This document shows, piece after piece, positions 1-8,945 of a DNA stretch of 64,000 nt; position 1 is the first letter of the stretch; the number at the start of each line of letters is the position of its first letter. A program made the translations under genes and the position numbers. This DNA comes from Streptosporangium canum. Its GTDB lineage: Bacteria; Actinomycetota; Actinomycetes; Streptosporangiales; Streptosporangiaceae. Where the stretch lies: the NCBI RefSeq assembly GCF_900113865.1, contig NZ_FOQY01000031.1, forward strand, positions 1-64,000, in the 5' to 3' direction. Under the pieces are notes generated by a model. That model saw only the letters and a program-made list of their open reading frames with translations. It was not told the DNA's origin and searched no databases.

Positions 1-2
1 CG

Positions 3-707
3 GCGACGATGATCGAGAATGAGCTCGATCGTCTGGACATCCTGTATGGCTTCGGGGTCCGGCAGATCGGTGTCGCGTATTCGCAGGCCAATCAGTTGGG
101 TTCGGGGTTGGCCGAGCGGGCCGACGCGGGGCTGACCAATTTCGGCCGTCGTGCGGTGGAGCGGATGAACCGGCTCGGTATGGCGATCGACATCTCGCAT
201 TCGGGTGACCGTACGTGTCTGGAGGTCATCGAGCATTCGGCGGTGCCGGTCTTCATCACTCATGCCGGTGCTCGTGCGGTGTGGCCGACCAATCGGATGA
301 AGCCCGACGAGGTGATCAGGGCGTGTGCCGAGCGTGGTGGCGTCATCGGTCTGGAGGCGGCCCCGCACACGACGCTGTCGGAGGAGCATCGCGAGCATTC
401 GCTGGAGTCGGTGATGGACCACTTCACCTACTGCGTGGACCTGGTGGGCATCGACCACGTCACCTTCGGCCCCGACACGATGTTCGGCGACCACGTGGGG
501 GTGCACAAGACCTACGCCGGCAACTACGCCCAGAACCGCGACGCCGCGCCCGACCACCCGAACGTCGCCTACGTGGACGGCCTGGAGAACCCGGCGGAAA
601 ACTTCACCAACATCATCGGCTGGCTCGTCAAGCACGGCTACGGCGACGACGACATCAGCAAAGTCATTGGCGGGAACACGCTCCGCGTGCTCGATCATGT
701 TTGGTAG
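3..707 (+). CDS. Membrane dipeptidase (peptidase M19), 3' part
   Basis: This is the C-terminal part of a zinc-dependent M19 dipeptidase, an amidohydrolase-fold enzyme that cleaves dipeptides. The frame is open to the left edge, so the gene starts outside the window; the family is usually 320-400 residues and about 233 are present. Visible family motifs are DISHSGDRT and PVFITHAG (metal and substrate histidines), GGVIGL, and the terminal GGNTLRVLDHVW, typical of the M19 C-terminus. It lies 65 bp upstream of a GntR/UTRA regulator on the same strand, which suggests co-regulation with a dipeptide or amino-acid uptake locus to the left. The family is clear; the substrate is not. Confidence 0.88.
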   Translation, partial: ATMIENELDRLDILYGFGVRQIGVAYSQANQLGSGLAERADAGLTNFGRRAVERMNRLGMAIDISHSGDRTCLEVIEHSAVPVFITHAGARAVWPTNRMKPDEVIRACAERGGVIGLEAAPHTTLSEEHREHSLESVMDHFTYCVDLVGIDHVTFGPDTMFGDHVGVHKTYAGNYAQNRDAAPDHPNVAYVDGLENPAENFTNIIGWLVKHGYGDDDISKVIGGNTLRVLDHVW

Positions 708-772
708 GACCTCGCCCCCCGGCGTCCTCGGGCGCGGGGGGCACCCGGGCAGCGTGACGAAGGGAACCCACG

Positions 773-1495
773 ATGGGCCGACGTGATACCGCGGCGCAGG
801 CGACGCTGCACGGCCTGCGGGCGTTACTCCGGGAGAAGTTCCAGCCGGGAGACCGGCTGCCGACCGAGCAGGACCTCTCCGAGATGCTGGACGTGAGCCG
901 CGGCACCGTCCGCGAGGCGCTGGGCGTCCTGGCCATCGAGGGCGCGGTGATCCGGCGCTGGGGGATCGGGACGTTCGTCGCCGGCAGCCACGACCTGGCG
1001 CCGCTGAGCATGTCGAAGATTCTCGCCTACCGCGACCGCATCCAGATGGCGGGGCACACCGCCGAGCTGGTCACGTCATCGTGCGACACCGTGCCGAGCC
1101 CGCCCGCGGCGGCCGAGGCACTGGGCCTGCCGGCGCGGGCGCCTGTGTGGCAGGTGACGCGGACCTTCAGCGTCGACGACGTGCGGGCCGCGTACATGCA
1201 GGACTACGTACCACTGAAGTTCGGCACGGACGAGATCGACCCGAGTCCGATGCTCGGCATCGACACCGACCTGTTCACCTTCCTCGACCGTGTGGTCCTG
1301 CGCCCGGCCGCCCGGGTGATCACGGACCTCGAAGCCGTGCTCGCCTCCGATCAGGGGGCCGACGCGTTGCGCGTCCCCGTGGGCTACCCCCTGGCCCGAA
1401 CGCTGCAGACCGTTTTCGGCCATGGCGATGTGCCGCTCGCCTATGGCGTCACCCTGCACCGCACCGACATCGTGCGGATCCGCATCACCCGCTGA
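773..1495 (+). CDS. GntR/HutC-family transcriptional regulator with UTRA domain
   Basis: A one-component regulator of 240 residues. Residues 10-75 form the GntR winged helix (PTEQDLSEMLDVSRGTVREA followed by the wing GIGTFVA), and residues 85-238 match a UTRA ligand-binding domain (TFSVDDVRAAYMQDYVP, then the paired strands ending in LHRTDIVRIRI). The ATG at 773 is preceded by GAAGGGA at good spacing. It follows the M19 dipeptidase on the same strand and may be co-transcribed with it. UTRA regulators sense small metabolites; which one cannot be read from the sequence. Confidence 0.88.
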   Translation: MGRRDTAAQATLHGLRALLREKFQPGDRLPTEQDLSEMLDVSRGTVREALGVLAIEGAVIRRWGIGTFVAGSHDLAPLSMSKILAYRDRIQMAGHTAELVTSSCDTVPSPPAAAEALGLPARAPVWQVTRTFSVDDVRAAYMQDYVPLKFGTDEIDPSPMLGIDTDLFTFLDRVVLRPAARVITDLEAVLASDQGADALRVPVGYPLARTLQTVFGHGDVPLAYGVTLHRTDIVRIRITR

Positions 1496-1830
1496 TCGAG
1501 CCGTTCCGGGGAGGGAGCCCACCGGAGCCCGAACTCGCCAGGACGGGCAGAAGGTGTCCTCGATCACCGCCAGGATCAGGCCGGCCCGCCGGAGGCCGAT
1601 CCTGGCCGTGCCGCCGAAGCGCCGGCGGGTGCGGTCGGCGACCGGGGCGGCAGCGGCGGCTGGGGGGCGGCCCGGTCGAGTCCGAGACGGGAGCGAGCCG
1701 GCGGTACTCCGAGAACATGCGCGACCACTCCTTCGGCGGCTTCCGGCCGCGCATGGCCCCGATGCCGAGGGCCGAGCCGACCGGCCTGATCCCAGTCGCC
1801 TCCCTGCCCCGGTAAGGCCGATCACGGGTC
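1496..1830. other. Intergenic gap with no recognised gene
   Basis: These 335 bp separate the GntR gene from the 3' end of the convergent lipoprotein gene. Reading frames on both strands are GC-driven and low in complexity. Two short stretches on the minus strand look protein-like (around RGRKPPKEWSRMFSEYRRLA and, in another frame, RAGLILAVIEDTFCPSW), which could be debris of a lost gene, but I recognise neither and see no start or ribosome-binding site for them. Confidence 0.4.
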
Positions 1831-2568
1831 TCAGAGACGCGTCCCCGGGGCCATCGGGGTGATGTCGAGACGGCCGTCGTCGCAGACCGCGGCGGTGAAG
1901 GGGATCTCCAGGTGCGCGACCTCGTCCGGCGGGATGATCATCAGTCGCGCGGCGGCCGGGCACCTGGTCTCGCGCCCGCTCGGCACCTCGGTCCAGTGGA
2001 TCCTGGCGTGGGCGCCGGCTCCAGGCCGCAGGGTGACCCGGTGCGGCTGGACGCTCTCCCTGCGGGTCCTGGTGCGCAGCGCGTCGCCGTTGCGGTCGAT
2101 CATGATCAGGCCGACGAAGCCGTACACCCAGCAGGTCCTGGCGGACCTGTTGGTGACCACCAGCGGCGCGTACCGCTGGCCCGCCCCCGCGTCCACCGCG
2201 CCGACGCGCGCCGCGAGCGCCCCGGTCCGGCAGCGCTCGACCGCCGTACCCGCGCCGGAGGAGCCGCCACCCGCCGCCGGCGGGCCCGCGAGCCATGCGT
2301 TCGCGCCCGCCGCTTTCGGGCCGGTGTCCGTCAGCCGCGCGTTCGCTTCCGCCGGCTTCGCGTCCGTCAGCCGTGCGTCCACGCCTGCGACCTTCGCGTC
2401 CGCGAGCGGTGCGTTCACGCTCGCGATCCGGGGGAGGGCGCCGTCGGCCGCCGGTGTGACGCTCCGCTCGGAGGACGCGGGGGAGCCGCATGCGGCCGAC
2501 GCCATCAGCACGCCCGCCATCACCGTCGACAGGGCCGTGAGCCGCCTGGCACCGCTGGATCGTTTCAT
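1831..2568 (-). CDS. Secreted lipoprotein with DUF4232 domain
   Basis: A 245-residue exported lipoprotein. The N-terminus has basic residues, a hydrophobic stretch and a lipobox ending MASAAC, so the mature protein would begin at Cys27. Residues 113-245 match DUF4232, an actinobacterial extracellular beta-sandwich domain of unknown function (CRTGALAARV, the APLVVTNRSARTCWVYG segment and paired cysteines). Residues 52-96 between them are an unusual linker of about four imperfect 10-14-residue repeats of the type (N/D)A-x-L-(A/T)D. No clear Shine-Dalgarno precedes the ATG. Function unknown. Confidence 0.8.
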   Translation of the reverse strand: MKRSSGARRLTALSTVMAGVLMASAACGSPASSERSVTPAADGALPRIASVNAPLADAKVAGVDARLTDAKPAEANARLTDTGPKAAGANAWLAGPPAAGGGSSGAGTAVERCRTGALAARVGAVDAGAGQRYAPLVVTNRSARTCWVYGFVGLIMIDRNGDALRTRTRRESVQPHRVTLRPGAGAHARIHWTEVPSGRETRCPAAARLMIIPPDEVAHLEIPFTAAVCDDGRLDITPMAPGTRL

Positions 2569-2726
2569 GTCCGGTTGGACGCGCGCCGCACGGGTTTTGT
2601 TGTCCTTTCCGGGCTCCGTGCGGGCCGGCCTTCCGGGCGATGGAGGTCCCGGGCCGTCCGGAGGACGCGCCGTGCCCAGCCCGCCTTCCCGGCAGGTTCA
2701 GCCGGACAGGTACGGCCGGGCGTTCC

Positions 2727-3839
2727 TCACAGGTAGAGGCCGGTGGTCTCCGGAGCGGTGGCCGGGTGGCCCGCCACGCCGTCGCGCAGGGCGAAGAGCT
2801 CGGCGAGGGTGGCGCCCGACGGGGGGACGCCCTCCGCGCGGCCGAGCCACCGGGTGGCCTCCTCGTAGGGCAGGGCGCCCACCTCGATCTGGGCCAGGCA
2901 GCGGCCGGGGCGGACCACGGCCGGATGGAGACGGGCCAGGTCCTCGTTGGTGGTGATGGCGACCAGCACGTCACGGCCCTGGCCGAGCAGGCCGTCGGTC
3001 AGGTTGAGCAGCCGCGACAGGCCCTGCCCCGCCGCCTCCTTGGCGCCGGACCTGATCAGCTCGTCGCAGTCCTCCAGCACGAGGAGCCGCCACTTCTTGC
3101 CGTCCTCGTCGGAGTCGGAGCCGACCGCGACCTCCATCAGGTATCCCGGGGCGTTGAACAGGCGGTCCGGATCGAGCACGCAGTCCACCTGGCACCACGA
3201 CCGCCATTCGCGGGCGATCGTGCGCAGCAGCGTGGTCTTGCCGGTGCCGGGCGGGCCGTGCAGGAGGATCAGGCGGCCGTGCGCGTCGGCCGGCGTGACG
3301 GACATCAGGCGTGACAGCGGGCCGTGCAGGGATCGGGCGTAGTTGCCGCCGACCTCCGCCCAGGGGGAGGCGGTGACGGGCTTGCCGGAGCGGCGGACGC
3401 CGTCGGTGCTCTGCCACCAGAAGCCCATCTCCACGTGGTCGCTGTCCGGAGCGGGTTCCACCGCGTCCTTGACGGCCTCCTCGATCACCGAGCGGGCCAG
3501 CTCGTCGTCGACCGCGGTCACGCTGACCGTGGCGGCGCGGTTGCGGTAGCGGACCACACGCAGTGTCCAGCCCTCCCCGCAGACCAGTCGCGACTCCCGG
3601 CCGTCGTCCTCCCGCGCCGCCCGGACCAGCGTCCCGGAGGCGGGCGTCAGCGGAGCGTCGGGGCGGACCCGCTCCAGGTCCGTGGTGCGTGACCACGGCT
3701 GCGCGCCCGTCGCGAACGGCGACAGCGCGAGCGCGTCGATCACGTCCATCGCCGAGTCGCCGTCGTCGAGCCAGAGTTTCATCGGCAGTTCGGCCGGCCG
3801 TGGCTCCGGCGCGAAAGGGACGTTTTTCAGCACGGACAT
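2727..3839 (-). CDS. AAA ATPase with N-terminal DUF5925 domain
   Basis: A cytosolic protein of 370 residues. The first 150 residues match DUF5925, found in actinobacteria fused to an AAA module. The ATPase half has Walker A GPPGTGKTT, Walker B LLVLEDCDEL, a sensor-1 ITTNE and a conserved VVRPGRC segment with the expected arginine. The ATG is preceded by GGAAGGGA, somewhat far from the start. It stands alone between a lipoprotein gene and a GntR gene on the same strand, so the context gives no function. AAA proteins of this type remodel proteins or complexes; the target is unknown. Confidence 0.85.
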   Translation of the reverse strand: MSVLKNVPFAPEPRPAELPMKLWLDDGDSAMDVIDALALSPFATGAQPWSRTTDLERVRPDAPLTPASGTLVRAAREDDGRESRLVCGEGWTLRVVRYRNRAATVSVTAVDDELARSVIEEAVKDAVEPAPDSDHVEMGFWWQSTDGVRRSGKPVTASPWAEVGGNYARSLHGPLSRLMSVTPADAHGRLILLHGPPGTGKTTLLRTIAREWRSWCQVDCVLDPDRLFNAPGYLMEVAVGSDSDEDGKKWRLLVLEDCDELIRSGAKEAAGQGLSRLLNLTDGLLGQGRDVLVAITTNEDLARLHPAVVRPGRCLAQIEVGALPYEEATRWLGRAEGVPPSGATLAELFALRDGVAGHPATAPETTGLYL

Positions 3840-3928
3840 GACGGCAATGATCCCTTCCGCGGCCGTGGAGGTCGACGGGTTTTAGCGGGGGCGGGGCCGG
3901 TGGGAGAGTCCGTGGTGGCCGGTGGGCT

Positions 3929-4642
3929 TCAGGGCCGGGCCGCGGTCGGCTCCTGGGGCGCGGTCCTGCGGCGGCGGGTGTGGGTCACCTTGACCGGGTC
4001 GATGTCGGCGGTCCAGCGCTCGGCCAGCGCCAGGGTCGGCTCGCGGCCGTCGGCGACGTGGCGGAACGCGCAGGCGGCGGCCCGGTCCGCGTCGCCGCCG
4101 GCGATCGCCGCGTAGAGCTCCTCGTGCTCGGCGCACTGCCGGGCGGGATCACGGTCGGAGGTGAGCCGGAACAACCGCCTGAGCCGGGCGTCGAGCGGTT
4201 GCATCAGCGTGCCGAGCAGCGCGTTGCCGGAGACCCTCACGATCTCGGAGTGGAACTCGGCGTTGGCCGCCACGGTCTCCCGCCGGTCGTCTCGCCGTAC
4301 GGCGTCGCGGGCGCGTTCGAGGCAGGCGTGCAGCCGCGCCAGGCCGTCGGCGTCGGCCCGCTCGGCGGCCAGCCGCGCGGCGAGCACCTCCAGGCTCTCG
4401 CGCACGTCGAACAGGTCGCGCACGTCGGCCGGGGTGAACGGGCTGACCAGCGCGCCCCGGTTGGGCACGATCACCACCAGGCCCTCGGCGGACAGCAGGC
4501 GCAGCGCCTCGCGGAGCGGGATGCGGGAGACGTCGAGTTCGGCGGCGAGGTCGCGCTCCACCAGCCGCTCGCCCGGCCTCAGCTCCACTTCGACGATGCG
4601 CCGCTTGAGCGTCTCGTAGACCCGGTCGCGCAACGCGCTCAC
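3929..4642 (-). CDS. GntR-family regulator, FadR/VanR (FCD) subfamily
   Basis: A 237-residue regulator: winged helix at residues 5-70 (RDLAAELDVSRIPLREALRLL) and an all-helical FCD effector domain at 80-215 (with NAEFHSEIV and AEHEELYAAI, the usual metal or ligand-binding histidine positions). It starts with GTG, and its divergent neighbour is a cytosine-deaminase-like amidohydrolase. The 110-bp intergenic space carries a near-perfect palindrome centred on GGTATACC, typical of this subfamily. It most likely represses both genes and responds to the amidohydrolase substrate or product (inference). Confidence 0.88.
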   Translation of the reverse strand: MSALRDRVYETLKRRIVEVELRPGERLVERDLAAELDVSRIPLREALRLLSAEGLVVIVPNRGALVSPFTPADVRDLFDVRESLEVLAARLAAERADADGLARLHACLERARDAVRRDDRRETVAANAEFHSEIVRVSGNALLGTLMQPLDARLRRLFRLTSDRDPARQCAEHEELYAAIAGGDADRAAACAFRHVADGREPTLALAERWTADIDPVKVTHTRRRRTAPQEPTAARP

Positions 4643-4681
4643 CTTCCACCCCTCTCGTCGGGGGCCAGCCTAACTTGCCCA

Positions 4682-4701
4682 GTTAGCGGTATACCACTAA
4701 C
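4682..4701. promoter_or_regulatory. Putative operator of the GntR/FCD regulator
   Basis: A 20-nt inverted repeat, GTTAG-c-GGTATACC-a-CTAAC, with 9 of 10 base pairs symmetrical, lies in the 110-bp space between the divergent GntR and amidohydrolase genes. FCD-type GntR regulators commonly bind palindromes with a TGGTATACCA-like core, so this is the obvious binding site for the adjacent regulator. Confidence 0.7.
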
Positions 4702-4752
4702 GTCGGCGGCGTCACCGTGGAGCGGTGTCACCACGGACGGGAAGGGAAGACG

Positions 4753-5937
4753 ATGACCGAGCTGCTGCTGCTGCGCGACGCCCGGATCCGGGGCCACGAG
4801 GGCGCCGCCGACCTGCTGATCAGGGACGGCCGGATCGCCGAGATCCGCCAGGCCGGTCCGGACCGCGCCGGGGACGGCGCGGAGGATCTGGGTGGCCGGC
4901 TCGTGCTCCCCGGCCTCGTCGACGGCCACGCCCACCTGGACAAGACGCTGTGGGGCGGTCCCTGGGTGCCGCACGACGCGGCCCCCGGCCTGATGGGCAA
5001 GATCCGCAACGGCCAGGAGCGGCGGCCGGAGTTCGGCGTCCCCAACGCCGACTTCGTGACCGCGCTGCTGGAGAACATGATCGCCTGCGGCACCACGCAC
5101 GTCCGGTCGCACGTGGACGTCGACCCGCTGGTGGGCCTGGGCTCGGTCGAGGCGGTCCGCGAGGCCGTCGAGCGGCACGACGGCCGGATCTCCGCCGAGC
5201 TCGTCGCCTTCCCGCAGGCCGGCATGCTGATCAGCCCCGGCACCGAGGCGCTGCTGGAGGAGGCGCTCAAGGCCGGGGTCGAGTCGATCGGCGGGCTCGA
5301 CCCGGCGGGGGTGGACCAGGACGCGGTCAGGCACCTGGACGCGGTGTTCGCCCTGGCGGAGCGGTACGGCGCGGGCGTGGACATCCACCTGCACGACGGC
5401 GGCACGCTCGGCGCCTGGCAGTTCGAGCTCATCATCGAGCGGACCAAGGTCCTCGGCCTGGGCGGCAAGGTCACCGTCAGCCACGCCTTCGCGCTCGCCG
5501 ACGCCGACCCCGCCACCCGGGACAGGCTGATCTCCGGCCTGGCCGAGGCCCGGATCGCCCTCGCCACGGTCGCCCCGAACCGGGGCCTGCTGCCGCTCCG
5601 CCTGCTCGGCGAGGCCGGGGTCCCCGTGACGCTGGGCAACGACGGCGTCCGCGACCTGTGGAGCCCGTTCGGCACCGGGGACATGCTGGAGCGCGCCCTG
5701 TTCCAGGCCAAGGGCACCGGGCCGCGCGACGAGGACATCGAGCTGGCCCTGGACGCCGCGACCTACGGCGGAGCCCGCGCCCTCGGGCTCCGGGACTACG
5801 GCCTGTCCGTCGGCGACCACGCCGACCTGGTGGTGGTCGACGCCCGCAACGCGGCCGAGGCCGTGTGCGTGCGCCCGCGCCGATCCCTGGTCGTCAAGTC
5901 CGGCCGGATCGTCGCCCGCGACGGCGTCCTCGCCTGA
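4753..5937 (+). CDS. Cytosine-deaminase-like amidohydrolase
   Basis: A 394-residue metal-dependent hydrolase of the amidohydrolase superfamily, closest by motif to cytosine deaminase and N-isopropylammelide hydrolases. Visible are VDGHAHLDKT (first metal ligands in the HxHLDK form), RSHVDVDP, DIHLHDGG, VSHAF, and the aspartate motif LGNDGVRDLW followed by SPFGTGDML. The ATG at 4753 has AAGGGA at good spacing; an upstream in-frame GTG has none. The divergent FCD regulator probably controls it. It likely deaminates or hydrolyses a pyrimidine or related cyclic amide; the exact substrate is not decided by sequence. Confidence 0.82.
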   Translation: MTELLLLRDARIRGHEGAADLLIRDGRIAEIRQAGPDRAGDGAEDLGGRLVLPGLVDGHAHLDKTLWGGPWVPHDAAPGLMGKIRNGQERRPEFGVPNADFVTALLENMIACGTTHVRSHVDVDPLVGLGSVEAVREAVERHDGRISAELVAFPQAGMLISPGTEALLEEALKAGVESIGGLDPAGVDQDAVRHLDAVFALAERYGAGVDIHLHDGGTLGAWQFELIIERTKVLGLGGKVTVSHAFALADADPATRDRLISGLAEARIALATVAPNRGLLPLRLLGEAGVPVTLGNDGVRDLWSPFGTGDMLERALFQAKGTGPRDEDIELALDAATYGGARALGLRDYGLSVGDHADLVVVDARNAAEAVCVRPRRSLVVKSGRIVARDGVLA

Positions 5938-6161
5938 CAGGTCCCCTCTCCGCGCCGGCTGCCCGGGGGCCGGGCTCCGGAGCCGGGGGTTTAGGCGCCC
6001 CTCCCAAGGTAAGAGGATGGCTGTTTGCCCGCTGTACCCATACCCGGAGCCCCGTTCCATGACGATCTGCTGGTAGATCAGTTGGCGAAACCCGGCATAG
6101 TGCGATGTGTCACCCGTTACGCTCCGGTAGGCCCTAGTCACTCGAACCGTGGAGAAGTCCC

Positions 6162-6932
6162 GTGGCCATCGATCTCGTTACCCGTCGCGAGTGGGGGGCT
6201 CGTCAGCCGCGCGGTGCCTACGGCCGGCTGAGCTCCACCAGAGGCGTCAAGGTCCACTACACCGGCGGCCAGGTCAGCCCGGACATCGTCGGCGACCACG
6301 CCAGGTGCGTGGCCCTGGTGAGGTCCATCCAGAACCACCACATGGACGGCAACGGCTGGATCGACGTCGGATATTCGTTGCTGGTCTGCCCGCACCGGAA
6401 GGTGTTCGAGGGCCGCGGGCCGCACCACCTGCCCGCGGCGAACGGCTCCGGGCTCAACAGCGGCCACTACGCGGTGCTCGGCCTGGTCGGCTCGACCGGG
6501 TTCACCCAGCCGACCGACGACATCCTGCACGGCATCCTCGACGCCGTCGAATACCTCCGCGACAAGGGCGGCGCGGGCGACGAGATCAAGGGGCACCGGG
6601 ACGGCTACTCCACCGACTGTCCCGGCGGGCCGCTGTACGCCTGGGTGAAGCGGGGCGCGCCCCGGCCCGGCGGCGGCCCCACCGAGCCGCCCGAGCCGCA
6701 CCCGTCCTTCCCCGGCCGCGTCCTCAAATATCCGCCGGTCATGGTCGGCGAGGATGTCCGCACCTGGCAGCGGCAGATGCGCAGGCGCGGCTGGGACATC
6801 GACGTCGACGGCCTGTACGGCGGGGCCTCCCGGGACGCCTGCCGCGCCTTCCAGCGCGAGAAGGGGCTGTCCGCCACCGGCGCCGTCAACCGCGCCACCT
6901 GGCAGGCCACCTGGGAGGAGCCCGTCACGTGA
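6162..6932 (+). CDS. N-acetylmuramoyl-L-alanine amidase (PGRP type) with peptidoglycan-binding domain
   Basis: A 256-residue cell-wall hydrolase. Residues 1-160 form an amidase_2/PGRP domain that starts with the family motif TRREWGAR; HYTGG and GHRDGYSTDCPGG supply the zinc histidines and cysteine. A proline-rich linker (165-190) leads to a C-terminal PG_binding_1 domain (VRTWQRQMRRRGWDIDVDGLYGG, then ACRAFQREKGL). It starts with GTG after GGAG. There is no signal peptide, which is unusual for a chromosomal wall amidase and resembles phage or tailocin endolysins, but no other phage gene is nearby. Confidence 0.88.
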   Translation: MAIDLVTRREWGARQPRGAYGRLSSTRGVKVHYTGGQVSPDIVGDHARCVALVRSIQNHHMDGNGWIDVGYSLLVCPHRKVFEGRGPHHLPAANGSGLNSGHYAVLGLVGSTGFTQPTDDILHGILDAVEYLRDKGGAGDEIKGHRDGYSTDCPGGPLYAWVKRGAPRPGGGPTEPPEPHPSFPGRVLKYPPVMVGEDVRTWQRQMRRRGWDIDVDGLYGGASRDACRAFQREKGLSATGAVNRATWQATWEEPVT

Positions 6933-7001
6933 GCCGCCGCCGGAGCGCCCGACCCGACCCCGGAAGAATGTTCTCAGGCGGCGGCGCTTACTATCCGGTG
7001 C

Positions 7002-8945
7002 ATGACCGTGCCGCCTGAGGAACTCCGATCGGCCGCCGATTTCCCGCCGACCACGCGGGAACAGTGGAGCGAGCTGGCACTCGGGGTCCTGCGAAAGTCC
7101 GGAGTCGAGGCCGGCTCTCCCGAGGAGGCACTGGCCTCTGTCACATATGACGGCGTGACCATCGCGCCGCTCTACGACGCGTCGGATCTCCCGGACGACC
7201 CCGGCCTGCCGGGGGCGGCTCCCTATGTCCGCGGCGCCCGGCCGGAGGGCGGGAGCTGGGAGGTGCGGCAGCGGCACGAGGTGGCCGATCCCGAGGCGGT
7301 CCTCGCCGACCTGGAGAACGGCGTCACCTCGCTCTGGCTCGCCCTGGAGCCCGAGGACCTGCCCCGTGTCCTGGACCGGGTCCACCTGGAGCTGATCTCG
7401 ATCACCCTGGACGCGGGGGAGCGGACCCGCGAGGCGGCCGAGGCGCTGTTCGCGGTGGCCGAGGGGAAGAGGGCCGCCGCCGGCCGGCTCCGCGCCCCGG
7501 GAGCCGCGCCGGGGGAGAGCACGTCCGGGGAGAGCGCGTCCTCCGGGACCGGCGGGCGGACCGTGGACGGCCCGGCCGTGGACGGCCGGGGCGGGGACGG
7601 CCCGGCCGGGGAGAGGGGGCAGGGAGAGCTCGCCGGCAACCTGGGCGCCGACCCGCTCCGCGACCCGGAGACCGCGATCGACCTGGCCCGGCGCTGCGTC
7701 GCCGACCTTCCGGGCCTGCGGGCGGTCGTCGTGGACGGCACGCCCTACCACGACGCGGGCGGCAGCGACGCCGAGGAGCTCGGCTGCTCCGTCGCGGCGG
7801 GGGTCGCGGCCCTGCGGATCCTGACCGGCGCGGGTCTCACCGTCGACGAGGCGTTCGGGCAGCTGGAGTTCCGCTACGCCGCCACCGCCGACCAGTTCCT
7901 CACCATCGCCAAGCTCCGCGCCGCGCGCCGGCTCTGGGCGCGCGTCGCCGAGGTGTGCGGGGCAGCGGCGTCCGGGCACGGGGCGGGGCAGCGGCAGCAC
8001 GCGGTGACCGGCTCGGCCATGATGACCGCCCGCGACCCGTGGGTGAACATGCTCCGCACCACGCTCGCCTGCTTCGCCGCCGGGACCGGCGGGGCCGACG
8101 CGGTGACCGTGCAGCCGTTCGACGCCCGGCTCGGCCTGCCGGACGCCTTCGCCCGCCGTATCGCGCGCAACACCCACGCGCTGCTCGTCGAGGAGGCCGG
8201 GGTGGCCCGGGTGATCGACCCGGCCGGCGGCTCCTGGTACGTCGAGCGCCTCACCGAGGAGCTGGCCGAGAAGGCCTGGGAGTGGTTCCAGGAGATCGAG
8301 CGCGCCGGCGGCATGGCCGCGGCCCTGGAGTCGGGGCTCGTCGCCGGGCGGCTCGCCGCGACCTGGGAGCGGCGCTCGGAGAACATCGCCCACCGCCGCG
8401 ACCCGATCACCGGGGTGAGCGAGTTCCCCGACCTCGCCGAGCGGGTCCCCGTCCGCCGGGCCGGGCCCGGCCGGGCCGGCGGGGTCCGCTACGCCCAGGA
8501 GTTCGAGGCGCTCCGCGACCTGGCCGACGCTCAGGAGAGCCGGCCGAAGGTGTTCCTGGCGACCATCGGGCCGGTGGCCGCGCACACCGCCAGGACGTCG
8601 TTCGCGGCGAACCTGTTCCAGTCCGGCGGCATCGCCGCCGTGACCGCCGCGGCCGCCGCCCCCGGCGCGGACCCCGCCGTGACCGCCGCGCCGGGCGTGG
8701 ACCCGGGCCGGATCGCCGCCGCGTTCGTCGCCAGCGGCGCGGAGGTCGCGTGCCTGTGCTCCAGCGACCGGCTGTACGGCGAGCACGCCGAGGCCGTGGC
8801 CGCCGCGTTGAGACAGGCGGGGGCGCGCAAGGTCTGGCTGGCAGGGAAGGGAGAGTTCGCAGGCGTGGACGCCAACCTCTACGCCGGGTGCGACGCGCTC
8901 GGCGTGCTCCGCACGACCTTCGACGACCTGGGGGTGGCTCGATGA
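7002..8945 (+). CDS. mutA: Methylmalonyl-CoA mutase small (beta) subunit
   Basis: The 647-residue non-catalytic partner of the B12-dependent mutase that interconverts succinyl-CoA and (R)-methylmalonyl-CoA. The TIM-barrel half is recognisable ([50 protein letters not shown]). The C-terminal half has the B12-domain fold remnant but lacks the DxHxxG cobalamin motif, as expected for the small subunit. Residues of about 165-210 are a Gly/Asp/Ser-rich low-complexity insertion with repeated VDGPAVDG-like units. Its stop overlaps the mutB start by 4 nt (ATGA), so the subunits are translationally coupled. Confidence 0.93.
   Translation: MTVPPEELRSAADFPPTTREQWSELALGVLRKSGVEAGSPEEALASVTYDGVTIAPLYDASDLPDDPGLPGAAPYVRGARPEGGSWEVRQRHEVADPEAVLADLENGVTSLWLALEPEDLPRVLDRVHLELISITLDAGERTREAAEALFAVAEGKRAAAGRLRAPGAAPGESTSGESASSGTGGRTVDGPAVDGRGGDGPAGERGQGELAGNLGADPLRDPETAIDLARRCVADLPGLRAVVVDGTPYHDAGGSDAEELGCSVAAGVAALRILTGAGLTVDEAFGQLEFRYAATADQFLTIAKLRAARRLWARVAEVCGAAASGHGAGQRQHAVTGSAMMTARDPWVNMLRTTLACFAAGTGGADAVTVQPFDARLGLPDAFARRIARNTHALLVEEAGVARVIDPAGGSWYVERLTEELAEKAWEWFQEIERAGGMAAALESGLVAGRLAATWERRSENIAHRRDPITGVSEFPDLAERVPVRRAGPGRAGGVRYAQEFEALRDLADAQESRPKVFLATIGPVAAHTARTSFAANLFQSGGIAAVTAAAAAPGADPAVTAAPGVDPGRIAAAFVASGAEVACLCSSDRLYGEHAEAVAAALRQAGARKVWLAGKGEFAGVDANLYAGCDALGVLRTTFDDLGVAR

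Noticed and set aside
1076-2974. 632-codon minus-strand ORF
   Set aside because: It is a long open frame caused by GC-rich codon bias across the GntR, lipoprotein and AAA genes; its protein is Arg/Gly/Pro-rich and nonsensical.
6138-8786. 882-codon minus-strand ORF across the amidase and mutA
   Set aside because: Antisense frame of two well-identified genes with no family motifs of its own.
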